A stretch of DNA of 64,000 bases, from NCBI GenBank assembly GCA_027625915.1, contig JANTQA010000023.1:23498001-23562000 (forward strand). The letters are read 5' to 3'. Of this stretch, positions 1 to 10,953 are shown piece by piece; position 1 is the first letter of the stretch; the number at the start of each line of letters is the position of its first letter. This DNA is from Anaeramoeba flamelloides (lineage: Eukaryota > Metamonada > Anaeramoebidae). Below the pieces are notes generated by a model. That model had not been told where the DNA came from and ran no database searches. It saw only the letters and a list, made by a program, of their open reading frames with translations. The position numbers and the translations under genes were made by a program.

Positions 1-46
1 AAATCTTGTCAGAGATTTTTTTCAGTTACGGTATTTTTTTCATAAC

Positions 47-418
47 ACAAGAGTAAATATGAATGTTGTAAAATATAGAGTTTTTACACTTTTCCAGATA
101 AATAAAGAGTGGCATACAATTAACCACAATTTGGTTATAATAAATACAATAACTACTTTAATTAATAGACAAATAATAATTTTAATTAATGAATGGTTAG
201 GTTAAACAATCTTTCAATTTTAAAAAAATTTCATTTTTCAAACAATATATTCATTTTTCAAACCATTTATATTTAAAAGCCATTTGATAACAAAAATCAA
301 AACTGGGATTTCTTTTATTGGCTATTACCAAAAAATGTTTAAATGTAGGTAACTCTTTATTTATCTCTAAAAGTGTAAAAACTCTAATTTTTTATAATAT
401 TCCATATTTATTCTTGAT
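47..418. mobile_element. Foldback TIR element, copy A
   Basis: Two inverted arms of roughly 80 bp face each other. The left arm begins near GAGTAAATATGAATGTTG and contains AGAGTTTTTACACTTTT; the right arm, at about 340-418, carries the reverse complement AAAAGTGTAAAAACTCT. A second copy with cleaner arms lies at 53941-54315. There is no coding capacity between the arms, so this is a MITE or foldback type non-autonomous DNA element. The exact ends and target duplication are not clear. Confidence 0.75.
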
Positions 419-651
419 GGTATTAAAATGTTTAAATTAAATTCCTCCCTTAATCGAAATTATCATTCCCATTTTCTTATACTGAGTGGCAATAAATTTT
501 ATACATTAACTAGAATAACAGTTATTAATCCAAACATAGTACCAAGAGTTTTTTTTCCATCAAAAATTTAAAAGTAATGATTTTATTTTTTAAATTTTTT
601 TTCATAATTAATATTTTTTGTAAAAAAGAAATCTAACATAACCAAAAGGAA

Positions 652-2373
652 ATGAACAAACAAGTTTTAAACGTTTCTTGGGGAGTTGACAAAAAACAAA
701 GTCTTACTTTCAATAAAACTGATTCTGTTTATTTGGTGAAATCCTATCTCGAAAATATTACTTCGGTCTCAGTACAAGATCAACAACTTTTAGGTTTAGA
801 AACAAATGATGATTCTCTTCCTTTGGCAGTTTTAGAAATTGCAAATCCACATAACGTTTATCTTCTGAACAAAAATGACTTTAATATTTCTTCATTAAAT
901 GAGCCACAAATCACTGTAGTTAAAGATCCAGAAGTAAACAACAAGGAAGATGAAAACCAAAAAGTAGAAAAAAAAGAAAAAGAAAAAGAAGAAGAAACAG
1001 AAAAAGAAAAAGAAACGTCAAACGATAACAAAACGGAAAAAGAAAAAGAAGAAGAAAAAGAAACTTCAAACGAGAGGAAAACTGAAAAAGAAACTGAAAA
1101 GAAAAAAGAAAAAGAAGAAGAAACAGAAAATGAAAAAGAAACGTCAAATGAGAATAAAACTGAAAAAGAAAAAGAAAATAAAAAAGATGAAAAATTTGAT
1201 CCCGATCTTGAATTAGCGAAACAACTCCAGGATCAAATCTGGAAACAAGACTTAAGAATCCCCAAAACAACCAATATCCAAAATCAAGGACAAAGTAATG
1301 TACAAACAAAGAAGGGTGTTGGAAAAGGATTTGGCTCTGAAGATCTTCAAAGGAACACAGGGATGTATTATCCACCAAACTATCTGAAGAAGCAACAACA
1401 ATTGCGGATGAGATACTTCCAAAAAGAAAAAGAGAAGAAGGAGTTTGAAAATAAGCAGTCATTGGAAATGATGGCGCCATTTGCGCCACCAAGCATTGGA
1501 TCTGAGGAGGGTCTGAAAAAAAAGTTTGTTGAATATTCTGGTTCTGTCGAACTACCACTCATTTCAACAGAAGGCTTTGCAGAGGTGTGCCTTACAGCAA
1601 AAGAAATACAAAAATCCATTTTAATTTATTTACATAGCTACACGAAGGAACAAGAAAACGTGTCCCACTTTGTAAAAAATGTCCTCACCAAGCCTGGCAT
1701 TATTAATTTAATTAATCAGAATTTTATTTTTTGGGTGGGCGATATCGATGCGTTGGAAAGTATTGAAGAGATGAAAGAGTTACTAAATTTAAAAGAATTT
1801 CCATATCTTGCCATCTTATCAAATAGCCCCACATTGCAAATCCTCGATGTCATACAGGGGAAAATTGACCACGAGGGCTTTACGTTAGGAATACTAAAGC
1901 AGTTGCAAAGTTTCCAAAGTGGTAATATCCCTGTAAAAAAATCTGAGACTGTCATCGAACGCGAAAAGCAAGACGTTGATTTTGAGTTATCACGTAAACA
2001 AGACCTTGAAAAAATTAGATTACAAGAAATACTATTTCAATCGCAGCAAGATTTGAAATTGCAAAAGGAACTAGAATTCCAGAAAATCAGTGAAATGATA
2101 CCTGACGAACCCAAAGAAGGTGAAAAAAATGTCACAGTTTTGAAAATTCGTCTTAAAAATGGTGAAAAATTGCAAAGAAAGTTTAAAAATACTGATAAAC
2201 TTTCTGCAATTTTTAATTTGGTTAAATTCACAACAAAATCTTTCCAAAAATTTAAATTAATCTCTTCTTATCCGAAAAAAACTTTTTTTGAAGATGAAAA
2301 TTTTGTCGAGAAAACTTTGGAAGAAGTTGGATTGGTCCCTCAAGCTTTATTAGACATTGAATTTATGGATTAA
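652..2373 (+). CDS. UBX/UAS-domain protein, FAF1/UBXD8-like
   Basis: Single-exon 573-residue protein, first ATG after an A-rich leader. Residues 1-90 look ubiquitin-like. Residues about 95-185 are a highly charged K/E-rich linker that encodes low-complexity DNA. A short UIM-like helix follows (DPDLELAKQLQDQIWK, about 196-211). Residues about 285-430 match the thioredoxin-fold UAS domain (VELPLISTEGF, FVGD-like IFWVGDIDALES, FPYLAIL). A helical stretch follows, and the last 80 residues are a UBX domain ending in a beta-grasp pattern (LKIRLKNGEKLQRKF ... EEVGLVPQALLDIEF). In the FAF1/UBXD7/UBXD8 family this order marks a Cdc48/p97 adaptor handling ubiquitinated clients, with UAS domains binding fatty acids in some members. 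No membrane hairpin is seen, so it is closer to soluble FAF1 than to UBXD8. Ends in TAA followed by T-rich sequence. Confidence 0.85.
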   Translation: MNKQVLNVSWGVDKKQSLTFNKTDSVYLVKSYLENITSVSVQDQQLLGLETNDDSLPLAVLEIANPHNVYLLNKNDFNISSLNEPQITVVKDPEVNNKEDENQKVEKKEKEKEEETEKEKETSNDNKTEKEKEEEKETSNERKTEKETEKKKEKEEETENEKETSNENKTEKEKENKKDEKFDPDLELAKQLQDQIWKQDLRIPKTTNIQNQGQSNVQTKKGVGKGFGSEDLQRNTGMYYPPNYLKKQQQLRMRYFQKEKEKKEFENKQSLEMMAPFAPPSIGSEEGLKKKFVEYSGSVELPLISTEGFAEVCLTAKEIQKSILIYLHSYTKEQENVSHFVKNVLTKPGIINLINQNFIFWVGDIDALESIEEMKELLNLKEFPYLAILSNSPTLQILDVIQGKIDHEGFTLGILKQLQSFQSGNIPVKKSETVIEREKQDVDFELSRKQDLEKIRLQEILFQSQQDLKLQKELEFQKISEMIPDEPKEGEKNVTVLKIRLKNGEKLQRKFKNTDKLSAIFNLVKFTTKSFQKFKLISSYPKKTFFEDENFVEKTLEEVGLVPQALLDIEFMD

Positions 2374-2623
2374 TTATTATTATTGTTTTGTTTTTTTTTT
2401 TTCAATTAATTAACTCGTGATTTTTCAAATTATCAATTTTTATTTTTTATTTTTTATTTTTTTTTTTTTTTCTAATAAGTAATTATTTCTTCTCCAATAA
2501 AATATATCTGTTTTTTTTTTTTTTTAATTTTTTTTTATGAGATTATATTTGCTTTCGTTCCAAAAAGAAGTTTATTAAGAAAATAATAAATCATATTTTG
2601 CTTTTATTACAAAAGTGTATAAT

Positions 2624-4410
2624 AGAGATTTTGATGATATATATGCTTAAGCCATGATTAGGTTATAAAAATTGTGAATATTTTCATCAAATCACTATAT
2701 TTTAGAAAAAATCGATTGTTCAATAATATGACAAATCATTATATTCGATTAATATGCGATTAGTATTTAAAAATCATGATAAATGCCAAAATATCGCGAT
2801 TAAATAGTAATCGCGATATATAATCTTTTTCAGACAAAGAGGCACGTTTTTATTGAAGAAATAGAATATATTCTCTGAGTTTAATTCATTATTCTTCTCA
2901 AATTAATATTTCAATTTTTAGATCTAGATCATTTTTTTATTTTTGTTTTTTGATTTTTACTTTTTATTTAGCTTTTTGCTTTTCTTTTCTTATCTTTTTT
3001 ATTTTTTTAAAAATTAACTTTGAAAAAAAAAATGTTTGAAAAACGAAATAAACATTGAAAAAAGGTTAGTCTTTGTGTTTTTTTTTTAAAAGTCATACAT
3101 TTACAACTAAAAAATCATATTGTAGGCCATTTTAATTTCCTGAAGAAATCGAGAATTTTGCAAAAAGACATTCCAATGAAAGGGTGACAACAAATTTTTT
3201 TAAGTTTTTTTTTTTTTGAAATTTATGGTTTGTTGAGACTTTTCTTTTATGATTATCGACTCTAATATAAACTTTATTATTTCTATTATTTCTAAACAAT
3301 AGGGGGTGGTTTATTCTTAAAAATAAAGTGAATTTTGATTTTTTGCTGGTCCTCTTTGAGTGAAATTGAGTTTAATCGTCATTGGGTTTTTGGGTGCATT
3401 CAGCAATATGTTTACAAAAGAAATTATTTTTGATCAAAAAACAGATTAACTTAAAACAAAGTTATTATTTAAAAAAAAAAAAAAAAAAAAAAATATACTT
3501 GATCCAATCACAGGATCAGATAAAAGAGTTTTTTATTGTTTTTTCTTTTAATTTGGTTGACAAATCTTTCGATACTTTTAGATCAACAACAATAAGAAAT
3601 TTTTGATAAATAAATAATTTCTCAGTTAAACGTGGTATTGTAAATTGTATTGAATAAAAGAACTTCTAAAACAATCAACCCTTCACCATTTCTCTGAAGA
3701 ATGTGTTTTTAGGTTAAAACGTTTCCAATATTCTCGGAAACCAAAAAATAGTTGAATAAATTTTCAAAAGCTTTCACAAAAATCTTGCCATATGATCACC
3801 AATTATTAAGATTTTTTGTAATTTTTTTTCACTCTTTTTATTCTCATATCTTTGTATTGAATAGAAAGCACAAATATAGCTTAGAGGTTTTTTTTAATTG
3901 ATCACTAATAAGCCATTAAAAACCCTCTTTTCTTCTTTTTGGTTATTTAACTTGTGAAGGTAATAATCCCATTTTTTAAAAAATATATCTATTTTATATT
4001 CAAGTATATTGCTGAAATGGATTATTATTAGTTTGATAATAAAATTCGCAGTAGATTTTATCTATATTTAAAAAAAAAAAAATTAAATGAATAAAAGTTT
4101 TTTTACACTATAACCATTTACATTCTGTTTCTCAAAGTTTTCTGTCTTTCAAAACTTTTAAACACTTGAAGACGCTTAACGACCCTTGTAAACACTTTCT
4201 AAGTGTTTTAAAAGTCTCATGGCTTTGTAAAAGTCAAGAGATTATCTTGAGGTGATTTCAAAAAAAATGAATTTTTCCTTTTTTCACGATAATTATTTTA
4301 TTATGGTTTTATATTTTTTCTTGACAAACTGTTACTAGTCATGATTTTTTTTAATATTATATAAATTAATTGTTTATATCAGGATAATATATGTCATCAT
4401 CAAAATCTCT
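2624..4410. mobile_element. Large TIR element family T1, copy 1 (interrupted)
   Basis: Ends are inverted repeats (AGAGATTTTGATGAT at left; ATCATCAAAATCTCT at right). The interior aligns collinearly with 18052-19286, sharing for example ACTTGATCCAATCA, TTTGGTTGACAAATCT and TAAACACTTGAAGACGC-like stretches. Subterminal sequence carries repeated ATCGCGAT-type motifs (fewer and more mutated here than in copy 2). No transposase is recognisable; the short open frame near 3382-3606 lies wholly in the repeat. Copy 1 is longer because another TIR element (2826-3370) sits inside it. Confidence 0.7.
2826..3370. mobile_element. TIR element nested in T1 copy 1
   Basis: Left end TTTTTCAGACAAAGAGGCAC and right end CCTCTTTGAGTGAAA are imperfect inverted repeats of the family whose better copy is at 5181-5878 (TTTTTCAGTCAAAGTGGC). 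The homologous T1 copy at 18052-19286 runs straight from the ATCGCGATATAAT motif into TGGGTTTTTGGG with no insert, giving an empty-site comparison. Non-coding. Confidence 0.6.
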
Positions 4411-5180
4411 AATATGTTTTCATATACTCCTTTTGATTTTTTGTAAAAATTAAAATAATATCTATTTCTTTTTAGAACTTTTCAATGATTATTAAATTTA
4501 TAAAAAACTTTTTGTATTAATATTTAGTCTTCTTGTTCATAAATGTAACAGAATCTATTTAAAACGTAAAAAAAAAAAAAAAAATTTAAGAGTTTCTCAA
4601 TCTTTGGAATTCCTCAATTTGAGACTTTTCAAATTTTATTCAGTTAAAATTACTTATTCTTTTAATCATTTATAAGAGTTATTTTACAATTTTTGTTTGA
4701 ATTTTTAAATAATTTAAAAATTCTTTAATTAATTTGAGGATATTTAATGTTGAATAAAATACAAATAATGGTTTTTGTCTTAAACTAAGTATTAAAAATT
4801 AATTCAAATTTTATATTGGTTAAATTTTTTTCATGATTTTATCATTATTTTAGAATGAGAAAAATATTAATTTGGATCAATACCAAAAATTTAAACTAGA
4901 CAAATTATTTTAAAAAATGGATCAAAGAAAAGAAATTAAATCAATCATAAAAACAAAAAATAATTATGTAATTGGTTTTAATTGTTTTAGTAAAACTTCA
5001 AATTAGTAATAATAATCAATTGAAGAATACTGATTGACTCTCAAACTATTATCGTATTATAAGATAAATGTCAAAAATATGGATAGATTTTTCAACAGAA
5101 AAAAATTTTTTTAATTATCTTTTTTAATAATAATAATAATAATATGTTTTACAAAATATTTTTGAGACAATAACCAATAT
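4411..5180. other. AT-rich intergenic sequence, nothing recognised
   Basis: No long open frame, RNA gene or paired termini were found. It contains homopolymer A/T runs and TAA/TAATAA microsatellite-like stretches only. Confidence 0.6.
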
Positions 5181-5878
5181 AAACTCTTTTTCAGTCAAAG
5201 TGGCCCAACTTTTTTTTTCAAATATCAATTATTTTATATAATAGGCCTTTGAAGAACAAATCAGAAATAAACAAAATAATAAAAATCAAAGAAGTATTGA
5301 TATATCGTCTGAAAGAAAACTAATTAATCAATAGATTTTCTTAAAAATTGAAAAACTCAAATTCTTAGGGCACGATTGAGAAAAACAACAAGGTTCATTT
5401 TGAACTTCTACTGGTATTTGAATAATAAATAGGAAACATTTTTCACTTCATTTCCCATACTTTTCTTTTAGAAACCAAATCCCCCAAACAAAGTTTGTTG
5501 GTTATTTTTGGTCTATATTTGAAAAAGGAAATGAAAATGAAGTGAAAATTTTTCACATTTATTAAACAAATATCAAGATCAAAGATCGAATAGAATTGCA
5601 ATAGAAATCAATATGATTTCTCAACAATCATTACATGATTTCAATAACCTTAGAATAGCACATTTTTACCAAGTGACTATTGATCTTGCAATACAAAAAA
5701 ATTTTGCAACTGAATTAGTTTTTAAAAAAAAATCGAAAAAAAAAACAATATATGTGAAAAAATGATTTCAATTTATTAAATTTCCAAAATAAAATTTTTC
5801 TTCTAATATCTATACAAACCCTTTAAACACATGTATTATACCCATTAAAACTGTGCCCCTTTGACTGAAAAATAGTTT
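5181..5878. mobile_element. TIR element (TTTTTCAGTCAAAG ends)
   Basis: Left end AAACTCTTTTTCAGTCAAAG and right end, read inverted, AAACTATTTTTCAGTCAAAG match over more than 20 bases and continue with GTGGC/GGGGC. The roughly 700 bp interior is non-coding and itself contains an inverted repeat at 5417-5578. CAGT-type ends in AT-rich sequence resemble Tc1/mariner-derived MITEs, which is an inference. Confidence 0.7.
5417..5578. repeat. Internal inverted repeat
   Basis: An arm with TTTTTCACTTCATTT near 5449 is mirrored by AAATGAAGTGAAAATTTTT near 5536, with about 60-70 bp arms around a central ATCCCCCAAACAAAG loop. The same AAATGAAGTGAAAATTTT tail recurs in the dispersed family at 25151, 54899 and near 10315. 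Confidence 0.55.
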
Positions 5879-6392
5879 AGATTAATAAATAAAAATATAG
5901 TGTAATCATTTTATTATTTGAAAGAAAAATAAATATCAAAAAAAAATAATATAAGCTAAATTTCAGAATTAGGTGCAAATTTTTTATTATATTTTACAAT
6001 ATAAATTCAAGAATACTATAATTAATGAAATACAATTGATACTTTTTTTGTTCTCTTCAGTCCAATCATTATTCGAATTGGTCTTTTATGTATAGGAATC
6101 CTGAAAATAATTAAAGAGAAGACTCAGAAAGAAATAATTTTTTTATTGTATTTGGAATTTTAATTTTGAAAAGAAATTGAATTTTCCTTTTCTATTCTCT
6201 TTTAAGTTCGTTATGAACTGTAAAACAAACATTCAATTGATAATTTTTTAAAAATATTTTAATTTTGTGAAATTTATTTTCTAATTACGAAACTGAAAAA
6301 AATATCAAAAATAAAAGAAAAATAAAAGAACAAATTGATAAAAAAAAAAAAAAACAGAAATATAGAAAGTTTATTTTGAAATAGATCTTTTT
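5879..6392. other. AT-rich intergenic sequence with a repeat end
   Basis: Around 5953 there is AGCTAAATTTCAGAATTAGG, close to the terminal motif of the TIR element at 28541-28780. Otherwise there is only AT-rich sequence, serving as 3' flank of the minus-strand gene that ends at 6393. Confidence 0.4.
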
Positions 6393-8591
6393 TTACATGT
6401 CTCCTTCATAACGGGTTCTAGGTGTAAAATTTCTACCAGCAAAAATTAAAAGTTGATCTAATGGGATCAATTCGAAGTCATCACCAAGCTGGTCGATTAT
6501 GTCTTTGACTCTATTTATTTTATTATATTCTCTTACATGTATCACGAGGTAATAGGGTCTCTTTGTATTAATTCTTGAGAGTTCATAGAGATCTTGAACG
6601 ATGTCATCTGAAGCTCTTTCAGGGTCAAAATAATAATCATAGCTCAGGAAGGGTCTTTCGTCATTTACTGCGAAGGTGTAAGCGGGGGCATATCCCAAAG
6701 TGAAGCCGATTGATGAAGGCAATTTTTCAAAGTATTTGTCGACGATCGATTTTGGCAAATCTTGGTTACCAGAAACTGTTGATCCTTCTGAATTGTCCAT
6801 GATTGCCATTGCGTTTAGATCTAGCTCACCCATCATTATGTTGGTTTCTTCTAAAATTTGTACGAGCAAGTTGTTGGGAACTGCCTTGGGGTACATATAT
6901 GAGTCCGCAGAGAGGGCTGCGATTAAAAAGTCATTTTTTGTTGTATTTTTGTACCACATTTCCAACAAGGAAGGGAACAATTTATAATGTGCAGCTGTGA
7001 CTTCCCATGTGTAGGGTATACTATGAATATCCGTATTAAACATCCCAAGGCCTAAGCCATCAGTTTGAATGCAGGATATGTAAATCTTTTCCTTAGGTTG
7101 GCCAGGATCGGGTGAATGGTTATTCTTGAATACGTAGCCCTCAGTTTTGGGCACATTTTGCCCGAATGCCAAGTCGGGGAATGTATTAAGCCCATGCACC
7201 CTTCCGCCATAGCTTGAGGTGAGGGTTGTAAAGTCTCTTTCTTTATCCTTTCCATAGCTATGCCATCCCATGGTGAAAAATGGTGCGTCCATTTCAGACA
7301 TTAGCTCGTTCGATAAGGTATATTCGTCTGACGTTATCAGGGTTGACAAGTCCGTGAAAAAGGTTTTTTGGGTCATTCCAAAATCAGCAATTGCAGGTTT
7401 GATTTGGTTGCCACATACGCCACCGAGCCATGTGATATATTTCTTGCTACAGCGATCCCAGTATTGGTCTTTGGCCCAAGAATAGATTTCTTTATCGGTC
7501 ATCCCTGTGAATTGATCTGTAAAGTCGTGGATTTTGTTTGTAATTCCTGCGTTTTCAACAAGTGGTACCAATCGTGGAGAAACCACAATGGCGTTTTCTA
7601 ATCCCGCAAGTGTATATGATACGATCATCGAGGTTCGAACATTTAGATCCCAGACTACATATCCCTTGATCTCATTTTTAAATGTGCTTAGCGTCGACTC
7701 GATAGTGGTTAGTTCTTGGAATGTAAATTTCTTTTCTTTTTGATAAAATTCAAACAAAACTGGAGAATATGTGAAATCAAATGTCTTTGGATATAGTAAA
7801 TAAAACAATGCTTTGTCAATATTCACAATCCCAGAAATGGAAATCAATAATGCCTTTTCATCGACAGTACCTGAAATTGTCCAATCACCATCTTGATCAA
7901 TCTTGTAATAATACGCTAATGGTAGTTCATCGTTAGGCTCTGATTCTTGTATGTTTCCATAGTCTTGTTTCTCAATGTGTACCCTTTTTTCCTGTTCTTG
8001 CTTGAGTTCTTGTTTGAATTCTTGTTCTTGTTCTTGCTCTTGCTCTTGCTCTTGTTCATAGTTCGAAGATACTCGAACCATATTAAATGAAAGTAATTGG
8101 TCTCGAGATGATCGTTTGATTGTGTAAGTAAGCTCATCCTTTTCGATATTATAAATTAAAGTGTGGTTCGTGATCAAAGTAAAGACACCCTGTGATCCCC
8201 AAAGTGGTGAGCTCTCCCAGATTCTGTATTGCTGTGTTGTTGTTGTGTCAACATCAAGATAGGGACAAAGAATATTTACACTTCCTTCGTCATACCTCAG
8301 CCCATAAAAAATATTTGTTGGGAAATATCGACCAGAAATCGTTCTTCGGTTACACGTGGAAATATCTAAGCTGCTCCATTTAAATTCATAGCCTTCGTCC
8401 GCTAATTTGCCATACAAGTGTGTAATCGAAATTGTTTCCTTTCCAGATAGCCCGATCGTTAATTGTATCGTATCATAAACAGGAATAGCAGTTCCTCCAT
8501 TAGAAATCCATGTTCCTTCAATATTATTCGTTGTGAGAGCCTTTTGAAGAAAAAAAACAAAAAAAAGAAAAGCCAAATAATTTATTTTCAT
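6393..8591 (-). CDS. Secreted GxGYxYP-domain protein
   Basis: Single-exon gene. The frame is open from 8660, but the ATG at 8591 is preferred because it directly begins a signal peptide (MKINYLAFLFFVFFLQKALT); this gives about 732 residues. The C-terminal half carries blocks typical of the GxGYxYP family: DQYWDRCSKKYITW, the TDGLGLGMF block, and the signature region ADSYMYP about 165 residues from the C-terminus, where the canonical glycine pattern is altered to S-A-D-S-Y-M-Y-P. The family is best known from bacteria and is predicted, not proven, to be glycoside-hydrolase-like. A low-complexity EQEQEQ tract separates an N-terminal beta-rich region (about 25-180) from the rest. G+C is visibly higher than in flanking DNA. 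Role: probable extracellular or lysosomal carbohydrate-active protein. Bacterial origin is possible. Confidence 0.7.
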   Translation of the reverse strand: MKINYLAFLFFVFFLQKALTTNNIEGTWISNGGTAIPVYDTIQLTIGLSGKETISITHLYGKLADEGYEFKWSSLDISTCNRRTISGRYFPTNIFYGLRYDEGSVNILCPYLDVDTTTTQQYRIWESSPLWGSQGVFTLITNHTLIYNIEKDELTYTIKRSSRDQLLSFNMVRVSSNYEQEQEQEQEQEQEFKQELKQEQEKRVHIEKQDYGNIQESEPNDELPLAYYYKIDQDGDWTISGTVDEKALLISISGIVNIDKALFYLLYPKTFDFTYSPVLFEFYQKEKKFTFQELTTIESTLSTFKNEIKGYVVWDLNVRTSMIVSYTLAGLENAIVVSPRLVPLVENAGITNKIHDFTDQFTGMTDKEIYSWAKDQYWDRCSKKYITWLGGVCGNQIKPAIADFGMTQKTFFTDLSTLITSDEYTLSNELMSEMDAPFFTMGWHSYGKDKERDFTTLTSSYGGRVHGLNTFPDLAFGQNVPKTEGYVFKNNHSPDPGQPKEKIYISCIQTDGLGLGMFNTDIHSIPYTWEVTAAHYKLFPSLLEMWYKNTTKNDFLIAALSADSYMYPKAVPNNLLVQILEETNIMMGELDLNAMAIMDNSEGSTVSGNQDLPKSIVDKYFEKLPSSIGFTLGYAPAYTFAVNDERPFLSYDYYFDPERASDDIVQDLYELSRINTKRPYYLVIHVREYNKINRVKDIIDQLGDDFELIPLDQLLIFAGRNFTPRTRYEGDM

Positions 8592-8840
8592 TTTTAATTT
8601 TGGAAAAAAGAAGAAAAAAATGAGAATTTCCTTTCTTTGAACTCTTCTTGAAAAATTCACTCACAAATGTTTGTTGGTACCAGACAAAAGAGTTTTTTAT
8701 TCTTTAACTCCAAGTTAAAATGAGAATTAGATTTCAAGAATATGAAAAAATTTTCCTCAAAGTAGTGAGAAAAATACCGGTAAAAGAAAATAATCCCAGT
8801 CAAGATTTTTTATGGTGAGATTTGGTAAAATTGGTGGGTA

Positions 8841-9722
8841 ATTTCTTTTATTTTCAATCAAATCCTTTAGGTAAATAACCAATTATTTTAATAGATTAGA
8901 AATAAACTGATATAAAGTTAATTAAAGAGGGTTGTATTGAATCACAAATAATTGTTTGGTAGCTTAAGTAGATCTACTTTTTTTGAAAAACAATCTAGTT
9001 TAAGGACTACCTTTTCCAATGAAAAGAGAGAAGTAATGTATAAAAACACCCTTGAAAGAGTTTTGTAATCTCAGTACAACTGAAAAATTCTTTTGTTAAA
9101 AATTAAAAAATTTTTACAATTTTCTCAACTTTCAATTGTTACCTTTTTAGATCATGCAAAATTTGATTTAAATATTTTATAATTTCCATTTCAACTTTCG
9201 GAACTCACACTATTTTCTTGAATTGGTCTAATATCTTTTTTAAAACAACTTTCCCAAGTTTAAAATGTTCTCAAAGTTTGAAATGTACTTGAAAGTCTCC
9301 AAAAGTCATTTTTTACAATTATTTTTTTTGTTATTTTCAAATTTTTTTTTCATCATTAAGATTGAAAAAAAAGTAAACTGGAAAGGTAAAGATGACAAAA
9401 AATGTTTTTTTTTTTTTTTGTCCAATTTCTTCCTTATGAAAATTTCTTTTTGAGAAGTGAAAGCGAAATAGCACAATTCCTCAACCCTCTCAAGGGCGGG
9501 AACGTAGTCCTTAAAAGATATTTGCTCGAGTTTGGAAAATGATAATTTTTGGTCTTTTTTTTTCATTGATTGAGTAATGTTTTGAACAAATTTAATTTCA
9601 TTAATCATAATTCTAAAAAGTGGGTTATAATTTAAAAAGTTTGATTCTTCAAAAAAAAAAAATTTGATTTTAAAAAAAAGAAATTATATATCAATTTTAC
9701 TAATATCCATAATTCTAAATCT
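8841..9722. repeat. Dispersed repeat X, copy 1 (interrupted)
   Basis: Flanks 8841-8999 and 9515-9722 align in order with the continuous stretch 57614-57990 (shared TCTTTTATTTTCAATCAAAT, AAATAACCAAT, TTTCATTAATCAT, AAGTTTGATTCTT). The 515 bp between the two halves is absent from the second copy. No coding function is seen. Confidence 0.75.
9000..9514. mobile_element. TTAA-flanked TIR insertion in repeat X
   Basis: It starts TTAAGGACTAC and ends GTAGTCCTTAA, an 11-base perfect inverted repeat, and is exactly the segment missing from the repeat X copy at 57614. The inner termini are weakly symmetrical (GAGAG/CTCTC). TTAA at both edges suggests piggyBac-type targeting, although TA targeting with AAGGAC ends cannot be excluded. 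The interior lacks a transposase. Confidence 0.7.
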
Positions 9723-10378
9723 TTTCCAGGATTATTTTCAGGTCAGGTATTTTTATCACTTTTAAGATATACATTCCATCAAAATTCAATTCACAAAAAA
9801 ATGTCAAATTAAGGCACATTTTTTGGATTTTTTTTTATACAAATTATGAAATTATAATCCAAATTTTTTACCTAAAGAGTCCAGTCCTTATGGTTAAAAA
9901 TAATTATCTGAAATTAAAAACAAAATTTGTAATTTTAATGAGGACCTAATAAATCCAAATAAATATTTTGAAATTTCTTATTTCTTTTTTCATTTTAGTA
10001 TTTTTTTTTCAAAACTTTGAATAAAGCATTGTATTTCCTTAAATTTTCAGAAACTTACAAAAATTAATTGATCTTCAAAATATTCTTTTCAAATAGAGTA
10101 TTTTAAATACAAGGTTCTAATTTATCCAGAAAATAGAGCCAGGAAATAAATATATTTTGAAATTTTTTTGGTATTTAACAGAATACCGAAAAGATATATA
10201 AAAAAAGTCTCATTGTATTTTCCCTCTCTTATCTTTTAGACAAATAGAATTTTCAAAGAAGTAGGTTATCATTTGGAAACTCTATTTCTTTGAAAATTTC
10301 TCGTTTGAAAAGGAAAATTCCAATGAAGTGAAAAGTTTTTCCTATTTCTATACAAATACAAGTTATATAAATTCCTTT

Positions 10379-10537
10379 TCAAAATCATTGTCTCATTAAA
10401 AATCAAATTTTAAAATAAATATTTTGATAAATTGAAGTTATCTATTATAATAAAAAAATTACTATTTTAATATTCAGCTCTATAGACAAGAAATAGTTGT
10501 TTTTCTTTGAAAAATGAAATAAAAAAAAGTATAAATA
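10379..10537. repeat. Dispersed repeat Y, copy 1
   Basis: Direct, near-identical match to 57217-57375. The shared core includes TAAATTGAAGTTATCTATTA followed by ATTCAGCTCTATA. Non-coding; class unknown. Confidence 0.7.
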
Positions 10538-10953
10538 AAAGAAAAAAAAATTATGTTTTTTATCGGTAATTTATTTTATCTGCAAGAAATTGATTCTACT
10601 TTTGATCTAAATTTTTTTTATTGATCTTTTTGTATTTTTTGTGGGTAAAGGAATATTATGTATTCATTAACAAAGCTAAAAGAAAACTATATTTCACAAT
10701 TGAATAAAGATTATCACCTTGAATTATTTCCATTAAAATATCAGACAATTGTCTTGTTTTTACTCTTCTTTGACAATCCAATTGATTCAAGTTCTAACTA
10801 CACTCCTTCTTGTTCTTATTTACAAATTGAGAAATTGAACCTCAGTATGTTTTTTTTTTTCAAGGATCAAAAAATGATTAAACAAGCCATTTCATTTTTT
10901 TCTTTTTTTTGTTTTTCAAGGAGTTATCTCTTTAATAATTTTTCCAAATTCAA

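Noticed and set aside
920-1558. 212-residue antisense frame opposite the UBX gene
   Set aside because: It is the mirror of a K/E-rich coding tract (poly-F/L product) and has no motif.
3382-3606. 74-residue open frame
   Set aside because: It lies entirely in the T1 repeat, and the matching frame in copy 2 is not conserved.
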